Positions 1-10,557 of a stretch of DNA of 64,000 nucleotides are shown here, piece by piece. The DNA comes from Aegilops tauschii subsp. strangulata (Eukaryota > Streptophyta > Magnoliopsida > Poales > Poaceae). Both the position numbers and the translations under genes were made by a program. The stretch lies in the NCBI RefSeq assembly GCF_002575655.3, contig NC_053039.3:243204622-243268621 (forward strand), in the 5' to 3' direction. Below the pieces are notes generated by a model that did no database searches, was not told the origin of the DNA, and was given only the letters and a program-made list of their open reading frames with translations. Numbering within the stretch: the stretch's first letter is position 1; each line of letters opens with the position of its first letter.

Positions 1-1176
1 CAAAAACACTTCTCCACCGCCGCAAGCTTCTGTTCTCATGAGATCCCATCTTGGGGCCTTTTCCGGTACTCCGCCAGAGGGGGATTCGATCACGGAGGGC
101 TTCTATATCAACCTTGCCGCCCTTCCGATGATGTGTGAGTTGTTTACCACGGACCTACGGGTCCATAGCTAGTAGCTAGATGGCTTATTCTCTCTCTTTG
201 ATCTTCAATACAATGTTCTCCTCGATGTTCTTGGAGATCTATTCAATGTAATCTTCTTTCGCAGTGCGTTTGTTGAGACCCGATGAATTGTGGATTTATG
301 ATCAGATTATCTATGAATATTATTTGAGTCTTCTCTGAGCTCTTTCATGCATGACTAAGATAGCTTTGTATTTCTCTCCGTTCTGTTGATTTGGTTTGGC
401 CAACTAGATTTATTTTTCTTGCAATGGGAGAGGTGCTATGTAGTGGGTTCAATCTTGCGGTGCTTATTCCGAGTTACAGAAGGGGTCATGACATGTATTT
501 GTATTGTTGCCACAAAGGATAAAAAGGTGGGGTTTGTTCATATTGATTGGATCTATCCCTCTACATCATGTCATCTTGCTTAAGGCCTTACCCCGTTCTT
601 GTTAACTTAATACACTAGATGCATGATGGATAGCGGTCGATATGTGGAGTAATAGTAGTAGATGCAGGCAGGAGTCGGTCTACTTGTCATGGACGTGATG
701 CCTATATTCATGATCATTTTCTTAGATATCATCATAACTATGTGCTCTTCTTTCATTTGCTCAACAATAATTTGTTTACCCATCGTATGCTGTCTTTCAA
801 GAGAGAAGGCTCTAGTGAAAACTGTGCCCCCCGGGTCTATCTTTTATCATATTATTTTCAGATCTACAAAACCAAAAATAAAAAAAATACCTGGCTGCAA
901 TTTATTTACCTTTACTTTATTTTGCACTTTTACTTATTTTTATACCTATCTCTATCAGATCTCATCCTTGCAAGTAACCATTAAGGGATTGACAACCCTT
1001 TTTCGCGTTGGGTGCAAGTATTTGTTTGTTTGTGTATGCGCAATCATTCGGGACTTGTGTGTTCCTCCTACTGGATTGATACCTTGGTTCTTAACCGAGG
1101 GACATACTTATCTCTACTTTGCTGCATCACCCTTTCCTCTTCAAGGGAAAGACCAACACAAGCTCAATAAGTAGCA
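1..1176 (+). mobile_element. Athila-group Gypsy LTR, right-hand part
   Basis: The sequence from the window edge to 1176 matches, block for block, the complete solo LTR at 60645-62254. Shared blocks include the stretch giving 'gggtccatagctagtagcta', the block around 660-690 with 'gcaggcaggagtcggtctac', and the terminal block with 'ctgcatcaccctttcctctt'. It ends in ...GTAGCA at 1176, as LTRs of this group do. The left end lies outside the window, so solo LTR and full element cannot be told apart. Small reading frames inside are not coding. Family assignment (Sabrina/WHAM-type) is inferred from recognition only. Confidence 0.75.
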
Positions 1177-1510
1177 TGCTCCATCGCACACGACTATTAT
1201 ATGGCACTCGTCTGCCATACATAACACCATCGCACACGATTCCCAAACAATTACCATGTGCAATAATGTGTTATCACAAACGGTTTAGGAGCCCCTTCGC
1301 ACAAATACAAGCGTTGCAAATCGTCTGCGATTTGTTGTGTATCACTGATGGTTGCGGTATGAGTGACATGTGCTTTACGTTCGGGATCACACATGTTTCC
1401 TGAACAATTTACGAGTGGGATTGCATTTTGCATTGGGCACGGTTTCCTATAAGATCTCATGTGCGATAAGAAAATTAAAATCATGAGTGATACATAGCTT
1501 GGCAAGAGTA
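1177..1510. mobile_element. CACTA-like subterminal repeat scrap
   Basis: Directly after the LTR the sequence carries repeated motifs of the form 'catcgcacacga', 'tatcacaaacggttt' and 'tcgcacaaa'. The same motif vocabulary fills the subterminal regions of the 10.9 kb CACTA element at 40607-51476. No CACTA terminus is visible, so this is a fragment, probably the DNA into which the LTR element inserted. Confidence 0.4.
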
Positions 1511-2035
1511 TTTGCACAAGCCCATTTGGTTGCTTTGATCTTCCTTGTAGTGAGCTTTTGGAACTTTTTCCTTACTCCACGATTGGTGAAGACGATCCCC
1601 TGAGTGAAAACTTGTTGTGGTTGTGCGGTGGATGAAATTGAATCACCGTGTACGTGAGAAGACCTCACTGTAAACATCTAGAAAACAATATTCTATTCCA
1701 ACATAATGAAACAATAATGATCCTACGGTACTCACATTATCATACTCCTCTAAAAACATTAAGAAATCCATGCCAAACTCAAGTTTGAATAAAAAAATAT
1801 GCATCTCCTAGTCATGGCAATGCTACGCATGTAGAACACGGATTCATGAAAAATAAGTTGGGATCGGAGGAGAAACATACCGTAGATCGATCACACAGAA
1901 GGATTCGAACTGAGAACACACAAGTAGAGAGATCGGGTGTAGTTTTTCTAGGGTTTTGAGAGGTTTGGAGGAAGAAGAAAAGAGAGAGATGGGGGCAAAA
2001 TACCTCCTTCCTCGGGTTTATTGGAGCCACCGGCG
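1511..2035. other. Unassigned stretch, no gene seen
   Basis: AT-rich sequence with one short minus-strand reading frame at 1447-1677 that has no family signature I recognise. I see no convincing splice sites, termini or RNA gene here. Confidence 0.3.
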
Positions 2036-2410
2036 TGTAAAACAACCACTCATATGGGCGCAAGCGCCCGCATGGAACGCCCTCTTCAACTCGGTTTAAC
2101 TCACCTTTGCCTGCGTGCAGATGAAACGACCACTGAAACGGGCGCCGACGTCCGTTTTGAACGCCGTCGTTCGCTCTATTCTTTTTGTGCTTCTGGTCGA
2201 AGATGTCAAACAACCACTGAGATGGGAGTTTGCGCCCATTTGAAACGCCATCGAACGCTTTGGACTCGTTGACGGTTTCTGCGGAGAATCAAAACAACTG
2301 CAAAAATGAGCGCATGCGCCCGTTTGAAACATCGTCCTTCACTCTATTGTCTTTGTTGTTTTTCGCCGGTACCTCCTGCAGGTCAAACGACCGCCCATAC
2401 GACCACTGCG
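2036..2410. repeat. ~85 bp degenerate tandem repeat, about 4.3 units
   Basis: Units begin near 2038, 2122, 2208, 2290 and 2382. Each contains an 'acaaccactSaNatggg' or 'cgaccactgaaacggg' block, then a 'gcgcccg' block, then 'tttgaacgccgtc' or 'tttgaaacgccatc'. Unit lengths are 82-92 bases and the copies are clearly diverged. The overlapping reading frames on both strands follow from the repeat and are not genes. From 2411 to 2629 I see nothing further. Confidence 0.6.
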
Positions 2411-2629
2411 GTCGCAGGAAGGGCCGTCTTTTGGTCTGTTTCTTTCGAAACTTGTATTTTTCTTAGTTTTCCTGCGGTGTTAGTTCCATAGCAATACACA
2501 GACATATTTCCAGGCATTCAAACATCAAACTAGCATATAAATCATCTTACACAAGGCTAAGCCCTCATTATGACAACTCTTCCAAACTCACTTCTTCACA
2601 TGGAACTTAAATCACTCTTTTATTTAAAA

Positions 2630-3163
2630 CAAAGGAGCTCCGACAAGCAATACTGCAAGATCCACCGCACCAAGGGCCACGACCTCCAGAACTGCCGACA
2701 AGTCGAGCTGCTTGCCGAGAAGCAAAAAGCTGAGTATGAGACGCGGGACAAGGAGAAGGGTCAGGATGGTGCCGAGGGATCCGGCAAGAAGCGTGGCGGC
2801 CAAGGAGGTCACCGCGGCAAGGACAACCAGCAAGAGAGGCCCGCTCGGGGCCGTGACAAGAAGCAGGAAGACGATGATCATGAAGAGGACGATGAGTCCG
2901 GCGACCATGAGTTTCAGAAAGCTACAGAGGCTATGTGCGTCAACGGCGGCGCCTCGCTGCATACTTCTGACCGCCAACTCAAGCAGTGGGCGCGTGAGAT
3001 CACAGCGGCAGAACCGTCGTTCGATGCCCAGAAACCACTGAAGTGGTCCAGCACGCCTATCATCTTTGACACTGAGGATCACCCTGATCGCACAACTGCG
3101 GTCGGGTGCTTGCTGTTGTTGGTTTCTCCAACAATACGCAACCTCAAGACTACAGATTCCTGA
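2630..3163 (+). pseudogene. Tat Gypsy gag, C-terminal part with zinc finger
   Basis: The frame carries the zinc-finger-like motif CKIHRTKGHDLQNC (about 2652-2693). A long charged, glycine- and lysine-rich stretch follows, and then the segment leading into protease (TPIIFDTEDHP near 3055). Gag would package the RNA in virus-like particles; the zinc finger is the nucleic-acid-binding part. The N-terminal capsid-like portion is missing because the element is truncated. The frame leaves the gag-pol path at about 3150, where a deletion shifts it into a stop at 3161-3163. Confidence 0.7.
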
Positions 3164-3733
3164 TGGAGACCTCAAGGAGACGGGCACGTTTCAGGGGGTC
3201 AACCCGGGAAGAAGTCAGCCAAAGGGAAAGGTCACGCTGCCCGTGACGTTCGGAAGCGATTGAACTACAAGACGGAGAGGATTGTCTTCGATGTCATCGA
3301 GATCCCCTTACCTTATAACGGGATCCTCGGCCGCCCAGCGTTAGCCAAGTTCATGGCGGCATCACACTACGCCTACAACACGCTGAAGATGCCTGGGCCA
3401 ATGACAATCATCACCGTCCCCTCCGACAAGAAGGATGCGCTGATTTGCGCTGACCAACTCTACCGGGAAGCAGTTGCAGCAGCTGCCGCCAAGGCACTTG
3501 CTCCTGCCGCTGGAGCCCCGGAAGGGAAGAAGAAGACCGGTGAGGCCTCTCGCACCCACTCCGGCAAGCGCACCTCCTCGGAGTGTAGTGCTCCCATCGA
3601 GGACATGCCAGAGAGCTCCACCGGCAAGAGCAAGAAATCCAGAGCTGCACCACCAGAGACCAAGAAGGTGCCTGTCAAGGAGGATGGCACTGGAGGGGCT
3701 TTCATCATAAGCTCCGCCCTCGACAGCAAATAG
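3150..3733 (+). pseudogene. Tat Gypsy protease remnant and linker
   Basis: Sequence after 3150 resumes as LQIPDGDLKETGTFQG, then YNGILGRPALAKFMA (near 3315-3360), which is the C-terminal half of a retropepsin-type aspartic protease. The segment that should carry the catalytic Asp-Gly-Gly/Asp-Thr-Gly motif between NLK (about 3148) and LQIPDG is absent, so the active site has been deleted. A one-base frame change lies near 3262. An alanine/lysine-rich linker follows up to a TAG stop at 3731-3733. Confidence 0.65.
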
Positions 3734-4895
3734 GAAAGCGCGCTCGTCGCCTTGCTGTGGGCGAATGTCAATGTGTTTGCATGGCAAGCATCTGACATCC
3801 CTGGCGTTCCCAGGGAGGTGATTGAGAACCATCTTGCTGTCTACCCTCATGCATGGCCCGTCAAGAAGAAGGTCAGGAAGCAGGCTCTGGAACGGCAAGA
3901 GTTCATCACAGAGGAGATCAGGAAGTTGGAAGTGGTAGGCTTGGTGAGAGGAGTACTCCATCCGACGTGGTTGGACAATCCGGTGGTGGTGCGCAAGGCA
4001 AATGGGAAGTGGAGGCTATGTATAGATTACACGGACATCAATAAGGCTTGCCCAAAGGACCCTTTCCCGTTGCCGCGCATCGACCAGATTGTAGACTCCA
4101 CGGCCGGGTGTGACTTGTTGTCGTTCCTCGACGCTTACTCAAGATACCACCAGATCTTCATGACGAGAGAAGACGACATTCATCGCCCCATGTGGTACGT
4201 ATTGTTTCATACGGATGCCTTTCGGGTTGAAGAGTGCTGGCTCGATGTTTGCAAGAGCAGTCCAAATTGGTTTTGAACCCTAGCTACATAGAAATATGGA
4301 AGCTTATATGGATGACATAGTGGTCAAAACCAAGGACAGAGCAATGCTCATACCAGATTTAGAAGAGACATTTGCAAACTTGCGCAAGATCAACCTCAAG
4401 CTGAACCCTGAGAAGTGTGTCTTCGGCGTTCCGTCTGGCAAACTTCTCGGGTTCTTTGTGTCACAACACGGGATCGAGGCGAATCCGGATAAAATCAAGG
4501 CCATTGAGCAGATTGAGGCGCCCAGGCGGATTAAGGATGTGCGTCGGCTTGCTGGCTGCGTTGCCGCTATGAGCAGATTCATCTCCAAGTCTGCCGAGTG
4601 CGCCCTCCCCTTTTTCAAGGTTATGAAAAAGGCGGGCCCAATGGAGTGGACCCTAGAGGCCGAAGCAGCACTGCAAGATTTGAAGAAATACCTCTCCTCT
4701 ACGCCAATACTAGTTGCACCTAAACCACAAGAGCCGTTGCTGCTGTACCTAGCGGCAACAAATCAGGTGGTCAGTGCTGCGCTAGTGGCGCAGAGAGAGG
4801 TCGACACAGAAGCAATAGCAACAATAGAGCCCGACGCCAATGGGGCAGAAGCAGCGCAACCAATTGAAGTGGTGCCAAAGAAGAAGATGATGTAG
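3734..4895 (+). pseudogene. Tat Gypsy reverse transcriptase (broken)
   Basis: Recognisable RT blocks in order: WLDNPVVVRKANGKWRLCID (near 3969-4028), INKACPKDPFPLPRID (4039-4086), FLDAYSRYHQI (4126-4158), then after a frame change the FGLKSAGS-type block (4220-4245), the catalytic YMDD box at about 4306-4317, and LNPEKCVFG (4403-4429). The protein should copy element RNA into DNA. A frameshift falls near 4195, a TAG stop near 4288 and a TAG at 4893-4895. The thumb and connection region runs to about 4895. It is non-functional as it stands. Confidence 0.85.
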
Positions 4896-5660
4896 CACCT
4901 GGTCTACTTTGTTAGCTCCCTCTTGCAGGGGGCTAGATCAAGGTTACTCCGGTGTGCAGAAACTGCTCTTCGGCCTCCTTATGGCCTCGAGGAAGCTGTG
5001 TCATTACTTCCAAGCGCACGAGATCACCGTCGTCACCCGCCTCCCATTGCAACGGATACTGCATAACCCAGATGCGACCGGGGGGAAGGAATGGGCGCTG
5101 GAACTATCTAGTTTTGGCCTTAAGTTTGAGAGCACTTCGACGATCCAAAGCAGAGTCTGGCGGAGTTCATTGCAGAATGGACCGCGACACCCAACGAAGA
5201 AGTTCAAGAGACTGCTCTCCCCGCCAAGGGGGCAAGTTGCAACTGGATCATGTACTTTGATGGGGCTTTCTCGCTGCAAGGCGTCGGTGCTGGTGTACTG
5301 CTTGTCGCACCCACCGGAGAGCACCTCAAGTACGTGATCCAGATGCACTTTCCCAGGGAGATGTCGACGAACAACACTGCCGAGTACGAGGGACTGCTTG
5401 CCGGTCTCAGGATCATGGCGGACCTCGGAATCAAGAAACTCATCGTCAGGGGTGATTCACAGCTTGTCATCAAGCAAGTCAACAAGGATTATCAAATTCC
5501 GTTGATGGAGGCCTACGTAGATGAAGTGAGGAAGCTGGAGGAGCGTTTTGACGGCATACAAGCGGAGCATGTTCCCCGAGCGGAGAACGACATTGCCGAC
5601 TACTTGTCGAAACGCGCTGCCCTCAAGCTGCCTGTGGAACCAGGTACCTTTGTGCTTTGA
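4896..5660 (+). pseudogene. Tat Gypsy RNase H and second archaeal-type RNase H
   Basis: The remains of the usual Gypsy RNase H (near 4980-5125) break by frameshift at about 5130. From 5250 a second RNase H is nearly intact: a first acidic position in YFDGAFS, a central NNTAEYEGLLAGL with the expected Glu, RGDSQLVI with Asp, and a final AENDIADYLSKRA with Asp. This second RNase H between RT and integrase is characteristic of the plant Tat lineage. It would degrade RNA in RNA-DNA hybrids during replication. It ends at TGA 5658-5660. Confidence 0.75.
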
Positions 5661-7133
5661 TTAACTCAGCCATTCGTTGAACCATCAACATGGCAGAACA
5701 AGCAAAGGAAATCAGGGCCCGGCAAGTACTTTCCCGCCGAGCTCCCCGGAGCCGCCAGCAAGGATGTTGCCGGAGACACTGAGCCTGCCATAGGGCGATT
5801 GGCTCCGGCAGGGCGTCAAGCCCTGGCCATTGAGACAGCCGTTCCCATGGCGGAAGAGATGCCTTTAGTCCTCACCGTCGAGCCTCAGGCTCCGGCATGG
5901 GCACAACATACCGTTCGATTCCTCCAAATAGGGGAGCTTCCTGAGGAGCAGGAACAAGCAGAGAAAGTAGCCCGTCAGTCTGCCATGTATCAGTTCGTCG
6001 ATGACGTTCTGTACAGGAAGAGACCAAACGGCGTGAAATTGAAGTGCATTCCCCAGGAGGAAGGACTAGAGCTGTTGGCAGAGATACATGGAGGCATATG
6101 TGGCTCCCACATAGGGTCGAGGGCCCTTGCCGGCAAAGCATTCCGGCAAGGTTTCTTCTGGCCCACAACCCTCCAGGATGCAACGATCCTAGTAACCAAG
6201 TGTGAAGCGTGTCAGTTCCATTCAAAGAAGCTTCATCAACCAGCCCAAGCTCTCCAAACAGTCCCTCTTTCCTGGCCATTCTTGGTCTGGGGGCTCGACA
6301 TACTGGGTCCCTTCCCCCGTGCCGTCGGGGGCTTTGAGTACTTGTACGTCGCAATCGACAAGTTCACAAAGTGGCCGGAGGTGGAAGCAGTGAGAAAGGT
6401 GACAGCACAATCAGCCGTCAAGTTCTTCAAGGGGCTAGTCTGCCGTTTTGGCGTACCAAACAGAGTCATCACCGACAACGGCACGCAGTTCACAAGCCGC
6501 ATCTTCATGCAATACATCCAGGACCTCGGCAGCAAGGTCTGTTTTGCTTCTGTTGCACATCCACGGAGCAACGGCCAAGCTGAGAGAACCAATGCGGAAG
6601 TGTTGCGAGGCCTCCGGACAAAGACTTTTGACAGGCTGCACAAGTGTGGAAGGCGCTGGATCGATGAATTGCCGGCGGTTCTTTGGTCAATCAGAACGAC
6701 GCCAAATCGAGCCACCGGCCAGACACCTTTCTCCCTCGTTTACGTGGCAGAAGCAGTTCTCCCCACGGAACTCACATACGGGTCACCCCGAGTGCTCGCT
6801 TATGATGAGCTTGAGCAAGAGAAATTGCGGCAAGATGACGCAACGCTCCTCGAGGAAGATCGTCTTTGGGCGGCTGTGCGAGCAGCGCGCTACCAGCAAG
6901 CCTTGCGCCGCTATCATAGCCGCAAGGTTCATGCCCGAAGCCTTGAGGAAGGCGACCTTGTTCTTCGGCGCGTTTAGTCGGCCAAGAATTCCAACAAGTT
7001 GACGCCAAAGTGGGAAGGCCCTTATCGGGTAATACGAGTCACCAGGCCCGGCGCAGTCCGCCTGGAGACCGAAGATAGTATCCCAGTGAGTAACTCGTGG
7101 AACTTCGAGCATCTTCGCAAGTTTTACCCATAA
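5661..7133 (+). pseudogene. Tat Gypsy integrase
   Basis: An integrase with an HHCC zinc-binding module (H..H near 6088-6108, CEACQ near 6207) and a catalytic core. The three acidic residues sit in WGLDILGPF (6290-6316), VITDNGTQFTS (6463-6495) and the Glu of SNGQAERTN (6568-6594). The open frame spans 5799-6977. A TAG at 6975-6977 interrupts the C-terminal domain, which continues in frame as LTPKWEGPYRV and ends ...HLRKFYP before TAA at 7131-7133. It would join element DNA to the host chromosome. The catalytic residues are preserved, so this is the least damaged part of pol. Confidence 0.85.
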
Positions 7134-8383
7134 GGCGCGGTTGCCAGGCCTCCTGGCAAGCCCACCCCCTTTTTGTACAAGCCTTGCCGACAAGGCATGT
7201 AACCCTTTGTACAAAGCTAGGCGCAGACCCTGAGCATAAATAAACGAAGCGCTGGCGCCTTAAGTTTTAGCATGCATGCTAGATCGAGTCTCTCCCTCGG
7301 TTAGGGTTGATAGTGCTTATCGGCGACTAACCCCTAGCATGTGAGGTCGAGTGAGCGTCTTTCTGTTTTTTCCCGTCCTTTTTAGGTTCACAAGGTGCAT
7401 GAACATCTCCGCTGAGCTGTTTGGAAGAAAGAGGACAAACCGACGCCCCGGCCCCGACAAGCCAAGGTTGCCGGGGGTTGCAAGCTCAAAAGATCCGGTC
7501 CCGACAAGCCAAGGTTCCCGGGGGCTGCAAGCTAAAAAGATCCAACCCCAGCGAGCCAAGGTCGCCAGGGGCTGCAGTTCCAGATAAGTCTTTTATCCCC
7601 TGCTGTGCATTTTCATATGGAATTGGGACGTGTGAAACCTTGTTTAATTCTTGGATCGCTGTGCTCCCCTTTTCCTGTACCGAAGAACTATCCCCTGGGT
7701 CGGAGATTGGTCGTAGACGCGGTGACAATGAAGCAAACAAGGGGCCTGACCCTACTTCACCCCTGCCTCCGCCGAAAGCGCAAGAACGGTCGAACGAAGT
7801 AAGGGGACGGCAAGGCCTGTTGCCGGGCAGCAATGTTTATCCTAAAAATAACAAGGATTCACTCCTTGGCATGGGCCTCGCTCACGCACAAAAAGCCTGG
7901 CAAACACCCTTTTTCATTAAAAACATCCAATACAGCTACAGTTCATACGAAATGAAAAACATGAGCAAGGGGGTTACAAGCTTTAAATTCTACTAAGGCC
8001 CGAAGGCTTACAAACTAAAAAGAGATAAGGTGCCCGTAATCCCTTTCTTGTCCCTCTCCTCAGGAAACGAAACAAGATAATAGGAGGGCAAAAAGAGCGC
8101 CTAGGTGAGGTGCGAGCAGCAGAAGACACCAAAAGAACATCTCGGTGGCCGCCCAGAAGAGGGCTGGTGATGATGGTGCCGGGAAGATGAGGCAGCGGGC
8201 CGGCAATACGCGACGAAGGCGTCGGTGCCCGCGTACTCTGACTTGACAGCCTGCCACCCGCCTTCTTCGTCTTCTCCAACCCCCCAAGCCAGCCGCCCAA
8301 GGAGGCGACCCCGAGAAGTTCAAGGAGCTGGCGACGCAGATGATGGTGCTGCCGACGTTGCCTGGGGACGGTGTATCCGACCC
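7134..8383. other. Tat element 3' spacer (non-coding)
   Basis: A long untranslated region between integrase and the antisense ORF, typical of Tat elements. The only structure I see is the short minisatellite at 7453-7578, listed separately. Reading frames here are short and lack domain signatures. Confidence 0.5.
7453..7578 (+). repeat. ~47 bp minisatellite, about 2.7 units
   Basis: Three successive blocks read 'ccccgacaagccaaggttgc', 'cccgacaagccaaggttccc' and 'cccagcgagccaaggtcgcc'. Each is followed by 'ggggNtgcaagct' (or 'ggggctgcagtt'), and the first two continue to '…aaaagatcc'. It lies in the 3' untranslated spacer of the Tat element. Confidence 0.6.
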
Positions 8384-9028
8384 CTAGTCGGACCCATCAT
8401 CCTCCCGCCTGCTACCCTCGTCGTCGCTGCTGCTGTCCTCCTCGTCACTCTCGCTCGAGGAGGAATCTTCATCGTCGGAGGAGCTCTCCACGCAGCACTT
8501 TAGGCGAGTTCCCATGTCCCCAAAGACCTTGACGGAGAGCAGGCCGTTCTCCATTGATTTGAAGTAGAGAACGAGCCCTGCCGTCAAGCTGTGGACATGA
8601 GCGAAGGTCTTCCATCCGCGACGAAGATACATGACGTGAGAAGCGGGAAAGTCGACGTCGACCCGTGTGCCGCCGTTCCCACAGCCCCTCATATGCAACC
8701 CGAGGGTCTGTGGCGGGTCGAGCTCCATCTCCCGAGCAAATGGAGTAGGAAGGCGAAGACGACGACGCGGTGGCCGACGCAGCCTGATGAAGAACTCGCG
8801 GGGCTGGTCCCCGACATGGCCCTCCATCGGAGTTAGCATTGCCGCGGAGGCGAGGCCAGCGTGCCGCCCCGTCCACCTCTTCCCCGAGCGCCACAGCGAC
8901 CTCGGCCTCGCCCCTCCCCTTCCTCTCACGGCCGGTTCCGCCGCCGCGAACTCTTGGAGAGGAGGGACGCGCTGTCGAGCAGAGACCCTCGCCGCCACCG
9001 TCGAAGGACTGGCGCCCCCTCTCGTCAT
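8384..9028 (-). CDS. Antisense ORF of Tat element, B3-domain-like protein
   Basis: An open frame of about 214 codons on the strand opposite gag-pol, between integrase and the 3' LTR. The core (downstream of an internal Met at 8827) has the pattern of a plant B3 DNA-binding fold: REFFIRLRRPP, then LRLPTPFAREM, then YLRRGWKTFAHVHSLTAG and LLSVKVFG. The tail is a run of Ser/Asp/Glu. The open frame extends upstream to 9091, but that ATG lies only ~16 bases from a minus-strand TATA box, so I take the next ATG at 9028. Tat-lineage elements are known to carry extra, sometimes antisense, ORFs; the B3 call is my own motif reading. The frame has no stop, although pol in the same element is broken. Confidence 0.6.
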   Translation of the reverse strand: MTRGGASPSTVAARVSARQRVPPLQEFAAAEPAVRGRGGARPRSLWRSGKRWTGRHAGLASAAMLTPMEGHVGDQPREFFIRLRRPPRRRLRLPTPFAREMELDPPQTLGLHMRGCGNGGTRVDVDFPASHVMYLRRGWKTFAHVHSLTAGLVLYFKSMENGLLSVKVFGDMGTRLKCCVESSSDDEDSSSSESDEEDSSSDDEGSRREDDGSD

Positions 9029-9103
9029 AGCAGATGAAAGGAAGGAGTCGGGGTAGAAGGAAATGAGGTATGAAGGATTGTGGGGTGCCATCCCCCTCCC
9101 CCT

Positions 9104-9116
9104 TCTTATAAAGGGG
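9104..9116 (-). promoter_or_regulatory. TATA box for the antisense B3-like ORF
   Basis: The minus strand reads CCCTTTATAAGAA here, about 80 bases upstream of the chosen start codon at 9028. It sits inside the Tat element and points away from the 3' LTR. Confidence 0.4.
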
Positions 9117-9614
9117 CAGGGTCGGGGCTTGACCGCCCCACTCGGCCAATCCAGCCATCAGGGGCGCAGGGAATCAAGACCGCCCCGCCGCTCCAATCAG
9201 CGACGACCCGGTTTCCCGCCTCGTCATTTAAGACCCGTGTCCACCCCTCGCGCCCGCCGCCTACCACTTTAGAGGCATGGGGAACACATGGCGAGCAGGC
9301 ACGAATCGAAGGGATGGGTGAGACGACCGTTCTCCACCCCGTGATCATGGGGCACGGTAAATGAGCCGCGCTTCTGCGTCTTCCTCTCTTTTATGGGGAA
9401 GGCGCGACCCGCCTCTTTACCACGACGTGACACATGAGGGCAGAAACCGCCCCACACATGCCACCCACGTCACGCACGACCCTCCACGACGCGCATTCAA
9501 CACGGGTCGTGGGGAAGCGCAGCGGGCAAAAAATTACTGCGGTAGAAACCGCCCCACCTACCCGTGCACCGTTCCGAGCCTAGCCCAACAACGTGTCGCG
9601 CTTATGTGTGGCCC
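9117..9614. other. Tat element region before the polypurine tract
   Basis: GC-rich sequence upstream of the antisense promoter, with no domain signatures in any frame. It may hold upstream promoter sequence of the antisense gene. I see nothing else. Confidence 0.3.
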
Positions 9615-9629
9615 AGGTCCGGGGGCTCC
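9615..9629 (+). promoter_or_regulatory. Polypurine tract of Tat element
   Basis: The G-rich run 'aggtccgggggctcc' immediately precedes the LTR start TGTCGG at 9630. This is the expected place for the plus-strand priming tract. Confidence 0.55.
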
Positions 9630-9802
9630 TGTCGGTGTACAAAAGTAGGGGCATTCCTTTTTTACCCCTTTACTTGTGCATGGGCAGTCAGGGCCGCACC
9701 CACAGCCACACTTAGCAGGGCCGGAAAGGGAAGCTGGAGCACAAGACGACCAAGGCAAACGCTAAGACCAGAGACACAAAGAGCAAGAGGGCGAGGCGGA
9801 CT

Positions 9803-10140
9803 CCCCCGGCAAGGCCCTTGCCGGGACGACCTCCGCAGCCCCGGCAAGAGCCTTGCCAGGGCAACTTGCCTGGTGCCAGTAGAGCGCGCCTTCCTTGAGC
9901 CCAAGGGTACCGACGCCATCAACTACATTGGGACCAAGGCTCGGAAGACGCCCCCATGGTGGCATGCAGATCTTTGTGAAGATCATGAAAACACAAGATC
10001 AGATGAGGACCAGAAGACGACGACCCCCGGCAGGATCCTAGCCGGGGAAATCCACAAGACCCCCGGCAAGACCCTTGCCGGGGACGACTACGACGCCACG
10101 GCAAGACCCTTGCGGGGGCCCTGCAAGACCCTTCCCGAGG
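9803..10140. repeat. Array of short GC palindromes in the Tat LTR
   Basis: Repeated imperfect hairpins of the form CCCGGCAAGgCCCTTGCCGGG. Copies are at about 9807-9827 (near-perfect arms), 9840-9860, 10027-10047, 10062-10083, 10096-10113 and 10121-10138. The arms are 8-10 bases with 1-3 base spacers. In the LTR they precede the TATA box by 400-750 bases. Confidence 0.6.
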
Positions 10141-10548
10141 ACATCAGCGGGGCCACAGCCAGGCCCACGTCTACCAAGACTCCACCACCGTTCTCATACA
10201 GCTGCCATCACAACCAGCTGGGCAAGCGCCTGCGTGGCAACGTGCGGCTTCCAAGCCAACTCCGCAAGCACCTGCGTGGTGGCATGCAGATCTTCGTGAA
10301 GACCCTACCACCGCGCCACCTCAGCTGTCTGCCTGCCTACATGGCACTGCATGCATCGCTGGCCCGGGCGCGTGTTGAAGCGAGGCGGAGCGGCGACGGA
10401 CGGGACGGGCCTCATTCCCGTCCCCGATAAAGCTGATGGACACCTAAGTAGCGCATTTAATGCGTCTTGTCCCGTAATGCCCAAGGATAGACTCTTCCAC
10501 TGCAGACCTTTCCACCTCCTGTATGCCACTATGGCGGCCCCCTTTCGA

Positions 10549-10557
10549 CTATAAAAG
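10549..10557 (+). promoter_or_regulatory. TATA box of Tat LTR
   Basis: The motif CTATAAAAG lies 254 bases before the LTR end, with the 'gaggcgaccaggag' leader after it. This is the normal arrangement for the U3/R boundary of a plant LTR promoter. Confidence 0.65.

Noticed and set aside
1447..1677. 76-codon minus-strand frame as a transposase fragment
   Set aside because: A basic Lys/Arg-rich stretch hints at a transposon protein, but it is too short and lacks a recognisable motif.
2624..3187. 187-codon minus-strand frame opposite the Tat gag
   Set aside because: It is the complement of the biased gag zinc-finger and charged region, with only Leu/Val-rich composition and no signature.
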